Shown here: positions 7,465 through 17,500 of the stretch, one piece after another | Layout of the letters: each line of letters opens with the position of its first letter | How positions within the stretch are numbered: the first letter of the stretch is position 1 | Assembly: GCA_024693845.1 (NCBI GenBank) | Contig: JAILKJ010000076.1 | Location: forward strand, 1-37,559 | Direction: 5' to 3' | Source: Lachnospiraceae bacterium | GTDB lineage: Bacteria > Bacillota > Clostridia > Lachnospirales > Lachnospiraceae | DNA length: 37,559 nt | Notes under the pieces: generated by a model | The model's input: only the letters and a program-made list of their open reading frames with translations | The model's database searches: none | What the model was told of the DNA's origin: nothing | Program-made: the position numbers and the translations under genes

Positions 7465-10131
7465 ATGTTAGAACTGGTTACCAACATCCTTGCGATCGTT
7501 TTCAATGTTATCGGTTTGATGATCTGCATGTTCCTTTACGTGGATAATCCCAAGCGGGATTACGAATGTGCGATCGTTGCCAATCTGTGCCTTTTGCTCA
7601 GTAATTACTATTGGGGAGCCTACACCCTGCTGATGGGAGAGAACCCCAATGTTTCTTCATTCATGGCCTATTTCGGCTGGAATCTGATCTATTTTCCCCT
7701 TCTGCTCATGCTGCTTAACCGGCAAACAAAGGAAGAGAAGAAGTTCTTCTCCCTTCTCTGTCTGATCCCGGTCCCCATCGATATCTGGCAGTTTTTCCTC
7801 TACATGCAGTTTGGCGGATTATTCAACAATCTTTGGGAAGGCATCTTCAGCACACTGGTTGCCTGCCTTAGTCTGAATACCATTATTTACCATTTCAAGA
7901 ACAGGGAGAAAGGGGCAAAAGTGCCCTATGAAGCGTATATTGCCCTGTTTTATATCATTGTGGAGTACACCATGTGGACCGCCACCTGTTTCGACTGGCC
8001 GGATGATCTGCATCATCCCTACACCTACGCGGCGCTGATCATGGCATTTTTACCGGTTGTCTTCCCCTTTGTGGTGGCCAAAGAGTTGGGCGGTATAAGG
8101 ATCAGACATACCGAGACGGATACGGCTTTGGCACATCTGAAGAGATTCCTTCGACCTTTTTATGTGATAATGGTGATCTTTTGCTGCGGAGGCGGATATA
8201 TCCTTGCCGCCTGGATGAAGGACATGCTGGTGAAGGGTATGTCTGCCACGGAGGAAGCGGATCCCTTCGCGATCATCGCGGTTACGCTTTTTGTATTCTC
8301 GCTGGTACTGATGATCATCTCCATGGTTATCATTATCGTGATCCGGCTTGGTCGTAAGGCTGCCGAGACGGATGAACTTCGTAAGGCAAAAGCCATCGCC
8401 GACCATTCCAACGCAGCAAAAAGTGATTTTCTGGCCAACATGTCCCACGAAATCAGGACACCCATCAATGCCATTCTGGGTATGAATGAGATGATCCTTC
8501 GGGAGAGCCTTAGGTCAAGGGATTCCCTGCTGAAGGAGAAGGATGTGATCCGGAAAAGCTTTGCGGATATCTGCAATTTTGCCGGAAATATCGAAAGTGC
8601 GGGCACGAACCTTCTGTCCATTATCAATGATATCCTGGACTTTTCCAAGATCGAGGCAGGAAAGCTGGAGATCGTGGAAGGCAATTACAAGCTCAGCTCC
8701 GTTCTGAACGATCTTTGTAACGTGATCAGCTTCAAAGCAGCGGATAAGGGGCTTGCCTTCGACATCGATGTGGACGCGGATCTTCCCGACGGACTGTACG
8801 GAGATGAGGTTCGCATGAGACAGGTGGTCACCAACATCCTGAACAATGCCGTCAAGTACACCAAGGAAGGCAGCATTCACATGAGAGTGAAGGGCCACTG
8901 GGCTGACGGGATGGAGGAAGGCCGGGCTGTCTATCTGATCTTCACGGTGAAAGATACGGGTATCGGTATCAAAGAAGAGGATATCGACAGACTGTTTACG
9001 AAATTTGAAAGAATGGATCTGAAGACCAACAGTACGGTGGAAGGCACCGGCCTGGGTCTTGCCATTACCAAGAGTCTGCTGACCATGATGGGCGGCACCA
9101 TTGAAGTGGAGAGTGTATACGGCGAGGGTTCTCAGTTTACGGTGACGCTGCCCCAGACCGTCATGTCTGCCGAGCCGCTGGGTGACTTCAAGTCCAAGTA
9201 TGAGCAGAGTATGCTGGAGCGTAAGGCCTATGAGGAAAGCTTCCGTGCGCCCGATGCCCGCATCATGATCGTGGATGATACCATCATGAACCTGACGGTT
9301 GCCAAGGGGCTTTTGAAGAACACCGAGGTTGTGATCGACACAGCCCAGAGTGGGCGGCTCTCCATTGAAATGGCCCGGAAGACAAAATACGATATCATTC
9401 TGATGGATCAGCGCATGCCTGAGATGGACGGAACCGAGGCCATGCACCGGATCCGGCAGGATACGGAAAGCAGGAACATCGATACGCCCTTTATCTGCCT
9501 GACCGCAGATGCCGTCAGCGGCGCAAGAGAGCGGTATATGGCAGAAGGATTTACGGATTATCTGACTAAGCCCATCGACAGCAGTGCCCTTGAGAGGATG
9601 CTGGTGAAATATCTGCCCAAGGAAAAGATCCTTCCCGGTCATGCCAAAGAGGAAGATGCCGGAGAGGAAGCCGCTTTGGATACGCCAGTAGAAAGCGAAG
9701 TATCCGAAACCTACCGACAGCTGGAAGAAGCAGGTGTGGATATCGGGGCGGGACTGATGCATTGTCAGAAGGACGATGCTTTTTACCGGACGATCCTTAC
9801 GGAGTATGTAACGAGCGCCGCGGAGAAAGAAGCAAATCTTGAGAAGTATTATGATGACCGCAACTGGAAGGATTACTCTATTGTGGTGCATTCCCTGAAG
9901 AGCACCTCGAAGATGATCGGCGTAGCTGATCTTGCCGAAGTGGCAGCCGCTTTAGAGAAGGCCTCGGACGAAGGGGATGAGAAGACGGTATTTGATAAAC
10001 ATGCGGGGATGATGGAACGTTACAGGGGAGTAACAAAAGTGATCGCCGACGCCCTCGGTGACGTATCATCGAAGGAGGCGGAAACGCCGGATGGCGGCGA
10101 GGATGAGATCCTGGAATTTTTACCGGAATAG
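7465..10131 (+). CDS. Membrane hybrid histidine kinase with receiver and Hpt domains
   Basis: An 888-residue multidomain sensor. Residues ~1-300 carry about seven hydrophobic segments forming an integral membrane sensor with no large outside loop. A HisKA domain follows with phospho-acceptor His328 in SHEIRTPINAI, then a HATPase domain with the N box (NILNNAVKYT), G1 (DTGIGI) and G2 (GTGLGLAI). A receiver domain starts near IMIVDDTIMN with Asp648 in LMDQRMPEMDG, and a C-terminal Hpt domain has His809 in VVHSLKSTSK. All phosphorelay residues are present, so it should pass phosphate to a separate DNA-binding or enzymatic response regulator, which is not in this window. AGAGGGG before the ATG at 7465 marks the start; an upstream in-frame ATG at 7399 lacks such a site. 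The stimulus is unknown. It is followed by the Sir2 gene after 37 bp. Confidence 0.92.
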   Translation: MLELVTNILAIVFNVIGLMICMFLYVDNPKRDYECAIVANLCLLLSNYYWGAYTLLMGENPNVSSFMAYFGWNLIYFPLLLMLLNRQTKEEKKFFSLLCLIPVPIDIWQFFLYMQFGGLFNNLWEGIFSTLVACLSLNTIIYHFKNREKGAKVPYEAYIALFYIIVEYTMWTATCFDWPDDLHHPYTYAALIMAFLPVVFPFVVAKELGGIRIRHTETDTALAHLKRFLRPFYVIMVIFCCGGGYILAAWMKDMLVKGMSATEEADPFAIIAVTLFVFSLVLMIISMVIIIVIRLGRKAAETDELRKAKAIADHSNAAKSDFLANMSHEIRTPINAILGMNEMILRESLRSRDSLLKEKDVIRKSFADICNFAGNIESAGTNLLSIINDILDFSKIEAGKLEIVEGNYKLSSVLNDLCNVISFKAADKGLAFDIDVDADLPDGLYGDEVRMRQVVTNILNNAVKYTKEGSIHMRVKGHWADGMEEGRAVYLIFTVKDTGIGIKEEDIDRLFTKFERMDLKTNSTVEGTGLGLAITKSLLTMMGGTIEVESVYGEGSQFTVTLPQTVMSAEPLGDFKSKYEQSMLERKAYEESFRAPDARIMIVDDTIMNLTVAKGLLKNTEVVIDTAQSGRLSIEMARKTKYDIILMDQRMPEMDGTEAMHRIRQDTESRNIDTPFICLTADAVSGARERYMAEGFTDYLTKPIDSSALERMLVKYLPKEKILPGHAKEEDAGEEAALDTPVESEVSETYRQLEEAGVDIGAGLMHCQKDDAFYRTILTEYVTSAAEKEANLEKYYDDRNWKDYSIVVHSLKSTSKMIGVADLAEVAAALEKASDEGDEKTVFDKHAGMMERYRGVTKVIADALGDVSSKEAETPDGGEDEILEFLPE

Positions 10132-10168
10132 GTAAGCCGGATAAAGGCAGGAAGAAAGGGGCAAAACT

Positions 10169-10909
10169 ATGGATGAGAAGATCATGAAGCTGCAGGAAAT
10201 GATCAATGAGAGCAACAGGATCGTATTTTTCGGCGGTGCGGGAGTGTCCACGGAAAGCGGGATCCCGGATTTTCGCAGTAAGGACGGGTTGTATAATCAG
10301 CATGATGTAAGATTTGACAAGTATCAGCCGGAGTATCTGCTCAGCCATACCTGTCTGATGCGGGAGCCCAAGGTGTATTTCGAGTTCCACAGGCAGAAGA
10401 TGGATACCAGGAACATTGAGCCCAACAATGCGCACAAGTACCTTGCAAGGCTGGAAGAAGCCGGCAAGCTGATCGGTATCGTGACCCAGAACATCGATGG
10501 TCTGCACCAGAAGGCGGGCAGCAAGAAGGTTTTTGAGATCCACGGAAGTGCACTTCGCAATTACTGCTCCAGATGCGGCCGGGAATATGACAGGGATTAT
10601 ATTTTTGAATCCAAGGATCCGGTTCCTTACTGTGAGTGCGGCGGGATCATCCGGCCTGACATCACCCTCTACGAGGAAGGACTTCCCGATCAGGCGGTGG
10701 ATGATGCGGTAAAAGCCATCTCCACGGCGGATATGATGATCATTGGCGGTACTTCCCTGACGGTGTACCCGGCAGCGGGCTTTGTAAACTATTTCAAGGG
10801 CAATAATCTGGTTGTGATCAATCGGGATCCCCTGCATCTTCGGGTTGCCGAAAACTTCCTGATGATCCAGGACAAGATCGGCGAGGTCTTCTCACAGCTT
10901 GAGGTGTGA
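10169..10909 (+). CDS. cobB: Sir2-family NAD-dependent protein deacylase
   Basis: A 246-residue sirtuin, which removes acyl groups from lysines using NAD and releases nicotinamide and O-acyl-ADP-ribose. The NAD-binding motif GAGVSTESGIPDFRS is at residues ~20-35, TQNIDGLH and the catalytic histidine in FEIHGS follow, and the zinc site is formed by CSRCG and YCECGG. The length is usual for bacterial single-domain sirtuins. GAAAGGGG precedes the ATG. It lies 37 bp behind the hybrid kinase and before a strong terminator, so the two are probably one transcript; whether they act in one pathway cannot be told from sequence. Confidence 0.93.
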   Translation: MDEKIMKLQEMINESNRIVFFGGAGVSTESGIPDFRSKDGLYNQHDVRFDKYQPEYLLSHTCLMREPKVYFEFHRQKMDTRNIEPNNAHKYLARLEEAGKLIGIVTQNIDGLHQKAGSKKVFEIHGSALRNYCSRCGREYDRDYIFESKDPVPYCECGGIIRPDITLYEEGLPDQAVDDAVKAISTADMMIIGGTSLTVYPAAGFVNYFKGNNLVVINRDPLHLRVAENFLMIQDKIGEVFSQLEV

Positions 10910-10944
10910 GAGGCGCGCATTTTCCGTATCTGACAAGTGAGAGA

Positions 10945-10988
10945 AACCGGCGGCTATGAGAGAAATCTCGTAGCCGCCGGTTTTGTTT
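10945..10988 (+). terminator. Strong intrinsic terminator after cobB
   Basis: A 17-bp stem (AACCGGCGGCTA outer arm plus GAGA inner arm, one T-G wobble) closes on a GAAA tetraloop and runs into TTGTTT. It ends the kinase-sirtuin transcript immediately before the repeat element of the next gene. Confidence 0.9.
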
Positions 10989-11057
10989 ACCGAATAGACA
11001 CCCGAAACGACCGAATAGACGGGAGGCATTGATTCGGGTATCTGCGGATGGTAAAGT
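10989..11057 (+). promoter_or_regulatory. Paired 11-bp direct repeat and promoter of surface-protein gene 1
   Basis: ACCGAATAGAC occurs at 10989-10999 and again, identical, at 11010-11020, starts 21 bp apart. Eight bases after the second copy lies TTGATT (11029-11034), then 17 bp, then TAAAGT (11052-11057) with an extended TG. The same layout precedes two other genes in the window, suggesting a common activator site. The promoter hexamers are weak and tentative; the repeats themselves are exact. Confidence 0.7.
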
Positions 11058-11106
11058 GCAGATATGCGTAGGGTTTACGCAAGTTTGGAAAAGAAAGGGG
11101 ATCGGT

Positions 11107-12978
11107 ATGATGAATGGATTCAAGAAAATCGGTTACAAGTTTGAGGGCGTTTTGAAGCTTATGATATGCTTAGCATTCGCGCTGCTATTTCTTCCGGGAA
11201 TCAGAGCAAAGGCTGCGGATGTGGCGAGCGTAACACTTCGGTATTCAACTTATGATGTTGATGCACAGCAAAGATACTATAAGGAGTATAGAACAGATAA
11301 TTATTCGACTTTCCAGGAAGCGATAAGTGCGGCTACAGCGCAGTTTACTTTCCAAAATCAGCTTTCACCGACGGATCAGCAGCAGTTTTCATATTATAGC
11401 ACTCCTATCGTAAAACTCCTTCAGGATGTTTCTGTAACTACTGAGGTGAAGTTCTCAACAAGTGATGATGGGGTGTGGTTAGATCTTAATGGTCATACAC
11501 TGACTGTTACCGGTAGTGGTAAACTGACAGGCCAAACGGAAATGACCGTTGACAGTTCCAAACCCGGTGTGGTCAATAATAACGGAACGATTTCGGTAGG
11601 GTTAAATACTTGGACGGGAGATACCTACAATTTTACCGGTGGTAAGGTAGACAGCCTTGGCGTAGATGGGGGAACAATCAACATAACTGGTGGACAGGTT
11701 GATTTTACCGGGAAAATGATCAATAACGGAGGCGATGCAGATATCAAGGTCACCATATCGGGTTCGGCCACCGTTATTAATCCGCATATTTATGTATATG
11801 ATAAAAACGATTGTGATAAAAAGCTTAGTGTAAAAGTTAACGGAACGCCGGCTATTTCAGGATTAACATATTCGACATTCGGGCAGCCGTTGGAAGTTCC
11901 CAGCCTTGTGTTGAACGGAGGATACTATGATAAGGATCCGGCTTCTTTCGCCGGCAATTATGTATCGGCGGCTTACGATGCGAATACGGTAGATACATTA
12001 TACGTAAATTATAATGGTTCATATGTTCTTTACGGTGATTTGGACGATACTGTGAAATCATATTTTGATGCGAATGACAACTATTATACATACGATACGA
12101 ATGCCAATGCCGCCTATATCACCCTGAGTAACACACCGGAGGTATACTCCGGCCAGTCTTGGGCTGCAAACAGCGCTGTGTATAAGTGGCGTATCGTAGG
12201 TACGGCGATTCCGGTCTCCGGTATCTCGCTTAACAAGAGTGTATTGAATCTCGCTAAAGGAGCTTCAGACACACTGACAGCAACGGTATCACCGATGGAT
12301 GCAACCGATAAGAGTGTTACATGGAAGACCAGCAACGCAGCAGTCGCAACGGTTAGTGCGGGCAAGGTTACCGCAGTGGGCGCAGGTAAAGCTACGATCA
12401 CGGCAACGGCAGGCGGCAAGAGCGCTACCTGTGAAGTGACGGTGACTGCAACCACCGATAAAAGTGTGGGCGAAAAGGTTACGGATAAATCTTCCAAGGC
12501 GAAGTATGAGGTGACCTCCAACGATGCATCCGCTCCGACCGTAGCATACAAGGCAACGACGGCGACCAGTGCCAAGACGATCAGCGTACCTGCGACCGTG
12601 AAGATCAACGGCAAGACCTACAAGGTTACATCCGTAGCTAAGAATGCATTCAAGGGAAATAAGAAGGTTACAAAGGTGACCATCGGCGCCAACGTAACGA
12701 GCATTGGCGACGGCGCTTTTTCTGGCTGCAGTAAGCTGACGACCGTTACGGTTGCAAAGAATGTCGATAAGCTCGGCAGTGGCGTTTTCTCAGGCTGCAA
12801 GAAGCTTAAGACCCTGACCATCAAGTCGACGAAGCTGGCTGACAAGAACGTAAACAAAAAGGCTTTCAAGGGCATCACCAAGAAGACCACCATTAAAGTT
12901 CCCAAGAGCAAGCTGAAGGCTTACAAGACGCTCTTCAGAAAGAAAGGTCTCGCAAAGAACGTGAAGGTCAAGAAGTAG
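11107..12978 (+). CDS. Secreted surface protein with Big2 and BspA-like LRR cassette
   Basis: A 623-residue protein with a signal peptide (hydrophobic LKLMICLAFALLFLPG, likely cut after AKA). Residues ~40-360 are rich in Thr, Gly and Asn, with short repeated strands such as GGKVDSLGVDGGTINITGGQVDF that suggest a beta-helix-like stretch. A Big2 immunoglobulin-like domain follows (~372-448, SVTWKTSNAAVATVSAG and AGKATITATAGG). The end (~455-623) is a BspA/LRR_5 cassette of four ~23-residue units (AFSGCSKLTTVTVAKNV type) and a lysine-rich tail ending VKVKK. No LPXTG, SLH or lipobox is seen. AAAGGGG precedes ATGATG at 11107; the frame is open further upstream, but that part has no signal peptide logic. 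Its cassette is shared with the two larger proteins. An adhesive or structural surface role is inferred. Confidence 0.85.
   Translation: MMNGFKKIGYKFEGVLKLMICLAFALLFLPGIRAKAADVASVTLRYSTYDVDAQQRYYKEYRTDNYSTFQEAISAATAQFTFQNQLSPTDQQQFSYYSTPIVKLLQDVSVTTEVKFSTSDDGVWLDLNGHTLTVTGSGKLTGQTEMTVDSSKPGVVNNNGTISVGLNTWTGDTYNFTGGKVDSLGVDGGTINITGGQVDFTGKMINNGGDADIKVTISGSATVINPHIYVYDKNDCDKKLSVKVNGTPAISGLTYSTFGQPLEVPSLVLNGGYYDKDPASFAGNYVSAAYDANTVDTLYVNYNGSYVLYGDLDDTVKSYFDANDNYYTYDTNANAAYITLSNTPEVYSGQSWAANSAVYKWRIVGTAIPVSGISLNKSVLNLAKGASDTLTATVSPMDATDKSVTWKTSNAAVATVSAGKVTAVGAGKATITATAGGKSATCEVTVTATTDKSVGEKVTDKSSKAKYEVTSNDASAPTVAYKATTATSAKTISVPATVKINGKTYKVTSVAKNAFKGNKKVTKVTIGANVTSIGDGAFSGCSKLTTVTVAKNVDKLGSGVFSGCKKLKTLTIKSTKLADKNVNKKAFKGITKKTTIKVPKSKLKAYKTLFRKKGLAKNVKVKK
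12484..12978 (+). repeat. C-terminal LRR cassette, copy 1 (diverged, short)
   Basis: This segment encodes the same module as the two longer copies downstream but with four instead of six LRR units. Similarity is clear in protein (YxVTS, VPATVKxNGxxYKVTSV, TIKVPKSKLKAYK) and moderate in DNA, highest over the last ~80 bp. Confidence 0.8.
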
Positions 12979-13006
12979 AAGTATTCGTCGCATTTCCTTT
13001 TACATA

Positions 13007-13057
13007 CATCGGCCCCCGACAGCTCACACACCTGTCGAGGGCCGATGTTCTTTTTTA
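13007..13057 (+). terminator. Intrinsic terminator after surface-protein gene 1
   Basis: Arms CATCGGCCCCCGACAG (13007-13022) and CTGTCGAGGGCCGATG (13032-13047) pair with one mismatch and are followed by TTCTTTTTT. On the minus strand the stem lacks a following T-run, so it should serve the plus-strand gene only; I see no separate terminator for the convergent lipoprotein gene. Confidence 0.88.
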
Positions 13058-13085
13058 TTAGTTTGTGCTAATTATGTAGCAGGAT

Positions 13086-14234
13086 TTATTCTGCTGCGCC
13101 ACCTACGGTATCGAAGTTCACAACGGTAGCTTCCGCATACTCAGCAAAGAGATCTTCGAAGTACTTCTGGCACTCCTCCTGAGCCATATCGGAATAATCG
13201 CCTTCGTCATCGGAGAAGTAAGAATAAGTAGCATTGCCATCGGTATCAAAATCCTCCGTAGCACCCTCCATGGTCATCAGATCCGGACCACTGAGAACGT
13301 ACTTGCGGATAGCGTGACCGCTGCTGACAAAGAGTTTGTCATCTTTTACTGCAAGAGGATAAGCGGTACCGCCGCAGGTAACGATGCCTGCGCTGACCGG
13401 AGCACCATCCAGATATACGAAGATCTCCGCATCAATGGCAGCCATGTTGCCGTCGCCGTTATCATAGGTTCCGCTGGAAACAAGCAGTGCATCCTCGGAG
13501 CCGATCTTCACATTTGCATAGCCTCTGCCGTCCTCAAGCTTGTCAACGATCTGGGTAAAAGTGTCACATCCGGTGATGTCCAGAGATGCAACCTCGTTAT
13601 CTCCGCTGTTGCTGAAAACTACGGAGTTGATCAGCATAGCCATGTTATCGGATACGGCCATGTCCAGCTCGTCATCACCGCTGTTGTGGCCGGTAAGCTC
13701 GAACACCAGGCAGCCATCCATAAAGGAACGAACGATGGCTTCCATGTAAAGTCCGGAACCGTCCTCAGCGGGAGGCAGGCTGGCTCTTACAACGGGAACG
13801 GTCTCATCCGTAGGGAAAGTACCCTCGGACTTAACAGCGCCGTCGCCCCACTCCTTGATCAAACCGTCAACGATGGTCTCGGGATCTTTGCTGGAAACAT
13901 CATAGGTTACGGTCAGCATGTTGGTGCCGGCAGATTCTCCGGTATAAACGAAGGATACTACATTGTCCTGCTGGTTTACTTCAAACTTGTCCTCATAATA
14001 CTGAAGGGACCAGCCGTTGGGATCCTCGTAGGTTGCGGACTGGGGAGCTTCCTGCTCGGTCTCTTCTGCAGCAGGCTCTTCCTCCTCTGCCTCGGTGGTC
14101 TCTTCCACAGCAGCTTCTTCCTCTGTGGTCTCAGGCTCGGTAGCAGGTACATCCTCCTGCTTGGTGCCGCATCCCGTTGCAAGAAGTGCTGCTACGGAGA
14201 TCATGGTTAACAGGGTAACTAATTTCTTCTTCAT
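13086..14234 (-). CDS. Acidic lipoprotein of unknown function
   Basis: A 382-residue lipoprotein. The signal peptide (MKKKLVTLLTMISVAALLATGC) ends in a lipobox with lipidated Cys22, followed by an acidic linker of Glu, Thr and Ala (~25-65). The rest starts with YEDPNGWSLQYYEDKFEV and SFVYTGESAGTNMLTVTY, resembling secreted proteins that open with a small beta-sandwich. A second segment follows (~215-320) with SLDITGCDTFTQIVDKLEDGRGYANVKI, and a Tyr-rich end. I do not recognise a defined family and assign no function. AGGAGG 9 nt before the ATG fixes the start. It is divergent from the second surface-protein gene and convergent with the first, and has its own promoter. Confidence 0.82.
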   Translation of the reverse strand: MKKKLVTLLTMISVAALLATGCGTKQEDVPATEPETTEEEAAVEETTEAEEEEPAAEETEQEAPQSATYEDPNGWSLQYYEDKFEVNQQDNVVSFVYTGESAGTNMLTVTYDVSSKDPETIVDGLIKEWGDGAVKSEGTFPTDETVPVVRASLPPAEDGSGLYMEAIVRSFMDGCLVFELTGHNSGDDELDMAVSDNMAMLINSVVFSNSGDNEVASLDITGCDTFTQIVDKLEDGRGYANVKIGSEDALLVSSGTYDNGDGNMAAIDAEIFVYLDGAPVSAGIVTCGGTAYPLAVKDDKLFVSSGHAIRKYVLSGPDLMTMEGATEDFDTDGNATYSYFSDDEGDYSDMAQEECQKYFEDLFAEYAEATVVNFDTVGGAAE

Positions 14235-14326
14235 CGTACTTTTCCTCCTGTAAAACTTGGATTATGAGTCTAAAAATCCCCTCTATACGTTTTTGGAGTC
14301 ATAAACCTCTCAAATAAACATCCGAA

Positions 14327-14355
14327 AGTATAGCACAAAAAAAACGAAGTGTCAT
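14327..14355 (-). promoter_or_regulatory. Promoter of the lipoprotein gene
   Basis: On the minus strand ATGACA (14350-14355) and TATACT (14327-14332) are 17 bp apart, each 5 of 6 to consensus, with TGC before the -10. The start would fall near 14320, about 85 nt before the gene. Confidence 0.75.
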
Positions 14356-14387
14356 ATTTTTTCGGTGGGTTCGTGCATTTTTGGAGA

Positions 14388-14401
14388 TTTTGTATACAAA
14401 A
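14388..14401. promoter_or_regulatory. 14-bp perfect palindrome
   Basis: TTTTGTATACAAAA is perfectly self-complementary and lies in the divergent intergenic region, about 32 bp upstream of the lipoprotein -35 and about 35 bp before the direct repeats of the second surface-protein gene. It may be a dimeric repressor site; no regulator is assigned. Confidence 0.4.
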
Positions 14402-14435
14402 CGGATGAAATACAACATTTTATTGTGATTTATGA

Positions 14436-14504
14436 ACCGAATATACTCCCAAAACGACCGAATAGACAGGAGCGGTAGAAAGCACCGGAAAGGGATAGTA
14501 AGAT
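14436..14504 (+). promoter_or_regulatory. Paired 11-bp direct repeat and promoter of surface-protein gene 2
   Basis: ACCGAATATAC at 14436-14446 and ACCGAATAGAC at 14457-14467 start 21 bp apart. The 10-bp spacer (TCCCAAAACG) also resembles that of gene 1 (ACCCGAAACG). As in gene 1, a weak -35 (TAGAAA, 14476-14481) begins after an 8-bp gap and a weak -10 (TAAGAT, 14499-14504) follows after 17 bp. Confidence 0.7.
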
Positions 14505-14557
14505 AGGGTTGTGTCACTATTTTGGTAGATCATACCGGAAAGGAAATGGTGAAAAGT

Positions 14558-17500
14558 ATGGGGAAAAAGAGAATTTGGAAAAGGATGCTTTCTATCTACA
14601 TGGCATTAATGCTGGTCATGACCGGCGTGCTGTCCTATCCGCTGACTGCTGCGGCAGAGGAAGGTGCGGATAAGCCCGGAGCAGAGGAAGTATCGGCTAA
14701 CGATGCATCTTATGAGGCGGATGATGCTTTAGAGGATGTAAGCTCCGAGGCAGAGCCGGAGGATACGGTTCAAGAGGACGCTTTGGAAGAAGATGAGGAT
14801 ATTCTGGAAGGCCAGATCGCGCCTGTCCAGACGCCTACGGTTTTGCAGGCAGTCAAGGAGGCGGACAGCGGATGTCAGGCTCTGCCTCCCGATGTTAAGA
14901 GCCTTTCCTGCTCGACCACCACGAATGCACAGGGGAACTGGACCTTCTCGGGTGTGTTCACGCCGGTGACGGGAGCGGGAGAGTACGAACTGTATTTCGG
15001 CGCCATGGAAGGGGACGGAGCAATCTATGAGAAGGGCATTTTTACCCTGCCTACTTCGGCATTGACGCCTTCGGGGGATGATGTATCCTTCAGCATCGCG
15101 CCCTATTGGTACGGCAGTTATGCTCCCGTTGCAGGTGAGACCATATATGTTGCATTGGAAGCATACGTGTCAACTGTTACCGGCAGCGGTACCAAAATGC
15201 TCTCCACCGGTTGGCAGGAGCTGAACGAGCTGACCATAGGCGGCGAGCCTGCGGAGGATAAAAATAAGCTCACGGTGCGTTTTGTCAATCAGAACAATAT
15301 GTCCATAGCATCTGCTCATATCGAGTTTTTGGATCAGGGAGATGCTTACAGTGTGGATATCCCCGCGGTTGAGGGATATGACTGCCAGTATGCATCAAGC
15401 AAGGTGGAAGGAACCATGGGTAATGAGGATGTTACCGTGAACGTTCCCTATCAGGGCAAAGAGGTGGCCCTTTCCATTGCCTATAATTATTCAAACGGAC
15501 AGCAGGCTCATGCTCACGTGAATGCCACCCTTCGCGTAGGCGATTCTTATCGCTATCCTTCACCTGAAATCGATCTGTACAATGCGACTCCCGAGGTGGT
15601 AGAGGGTTACGCCACCGCGGCTGATGTGGCTGAGGGGATCAGTGCACAGGTTGTTTATGCCAAGGATAAATTTATTCTGGAGGTTCAGTATCTTCTCTAT
15701 GACGGAGAAAATAATGATCAGTCCGTAAAAGCAACGGAGACCTCATGGGTTGAGGCAGGTTCGCCCTATAAGGTGGAATTCCTCAGCCTTGAGGGTTACA
15801 GCAGAGTGGATGATCAGGGAGATTACAGGCAGGAAGCCGATGATGAAAAAATATACGAAGAAGGCACCATGCCTTCGGCAAAGAAGGTCATCAAGTTTTA
15901 CTACAGGGCCGGAACCACCCATATCAAGCTTTCTTTCGTTGATGAAGATGGAAGAGAGATCATGGTGAACGGCTACGAGACAGACCAGCGAAAAGACCGG
16001 GACTTCGTGATGGAAGCGCCGGTGGATCCTTACGGATGTGAGCTGCGGGATTCTTTGTTTGACGGACGTTATGTAAGAATCTCCATGTATGATTTCAAGG
16101 ATAAGACAGACTATACCCATACCTTCAAATATTACAAGAAATACAAGGATACGGTTCATTACAGATATGCGGACCCGGCTAAGGGGGAGGAAGAAGTATT
16201 TCCGGATGATGTATATAACCGAAACGCCACCGATTACATGCAGGTGCCGGAAAAGAGCGGGTATGTTTCTTCCAGGTCCTATATAAGACTCAAGGATACG
16301 GACCAGAACCAGAATCTGGATACCACGGTCTACTATGCACCTTGTACTGTGGCAAAGGGAAGAGTTGTTTCTGAGGGTGTACCTTATAAGGTGTTTGTCA
16401 ATGATTCCGGCAGAGATCCCTTCAATCCCGCCGACAGATATGACCTTACCCTGACACCCCTCTGGCAGTGGAATATCGACAGGGATCCTGATCAGACCTG
16501 GGGTTCAGCCGGTTGGAACGGATCGGTGGATGTATATATTGACGGACAGTTCTATCAGACCGTCACCTCCACCGTCAGCAGTTATCCTGAAACAGAGGAT
16601 CTGAAATACTTAAGAGGTGTTACTTTTACCGTCAATACAGGATCTGATCTGATCCCGGCAAGCGGTAAGTTTACGCTTACTACGTATGAAAAGCGCCAGG
16701 ATATCTATGTGAAGACGGATTTCAATGTGGATATCGGTTGGGCTATGGGAGCTTCGATCCCCTCTGACCGGTTTGTATCCCTTGCATCGGCAGTGACGAA
16801 GGATACGGCTAATTCGACCCCGTCGGAAGCGAAATTCACCTGGAGCCTTGACTCTTCCACATACACCGTAGGTAAGGGCAGGCTGAAGGAAAAGACCGGG
16901 GATACGGCGGACGGATTTGTGATAAGCAGCGGTTCCGGCACCTATACGGATGAACCGGGGTCGAATGGTACAACGGTTTATACGGCAACACTGAACAGCG
17001 GCGGTTGTTATACCCCCACGACCAGGAGCTTTGAGTTCTATGCGCCCATGGGATATCAGCAGGCGGAAGGATTTCCGACTGAGAATAAATGGGCTAAAGC
17101 AACCGGTTCGGCAACGGTGGGCGGTCAGACGGAAGAAGAACAGGAGTACACAACAAGTAATCAGTCGGCGCGGATCGAATACAATGGATTTGACAGCTAT
17201 CATAGCGAGATAAAATTCCATGCTTATTGGAGTACGACCAAGTGTGTGTATGAGACATGGCCGGCGCATCAGGCATTGGAAAACCATGTAGATGCCAGGG
17301 AATGTCGTACCTATGCCGGATACGGCAATTCCGGAACCGTTGTGAATGCCGCCACCGGTAAGAAGATCGGTACGGCGTATCTTACCAGGTACGGAACCAA
17401 TGACGGTGATTATGAAGCGAGCATCAGTATTTATCCCAGTGCCGTTTTGGAAAACTATATTGAAACGGGAAGCAGCAGCCTGAGTTACAAGGTGTATTTC

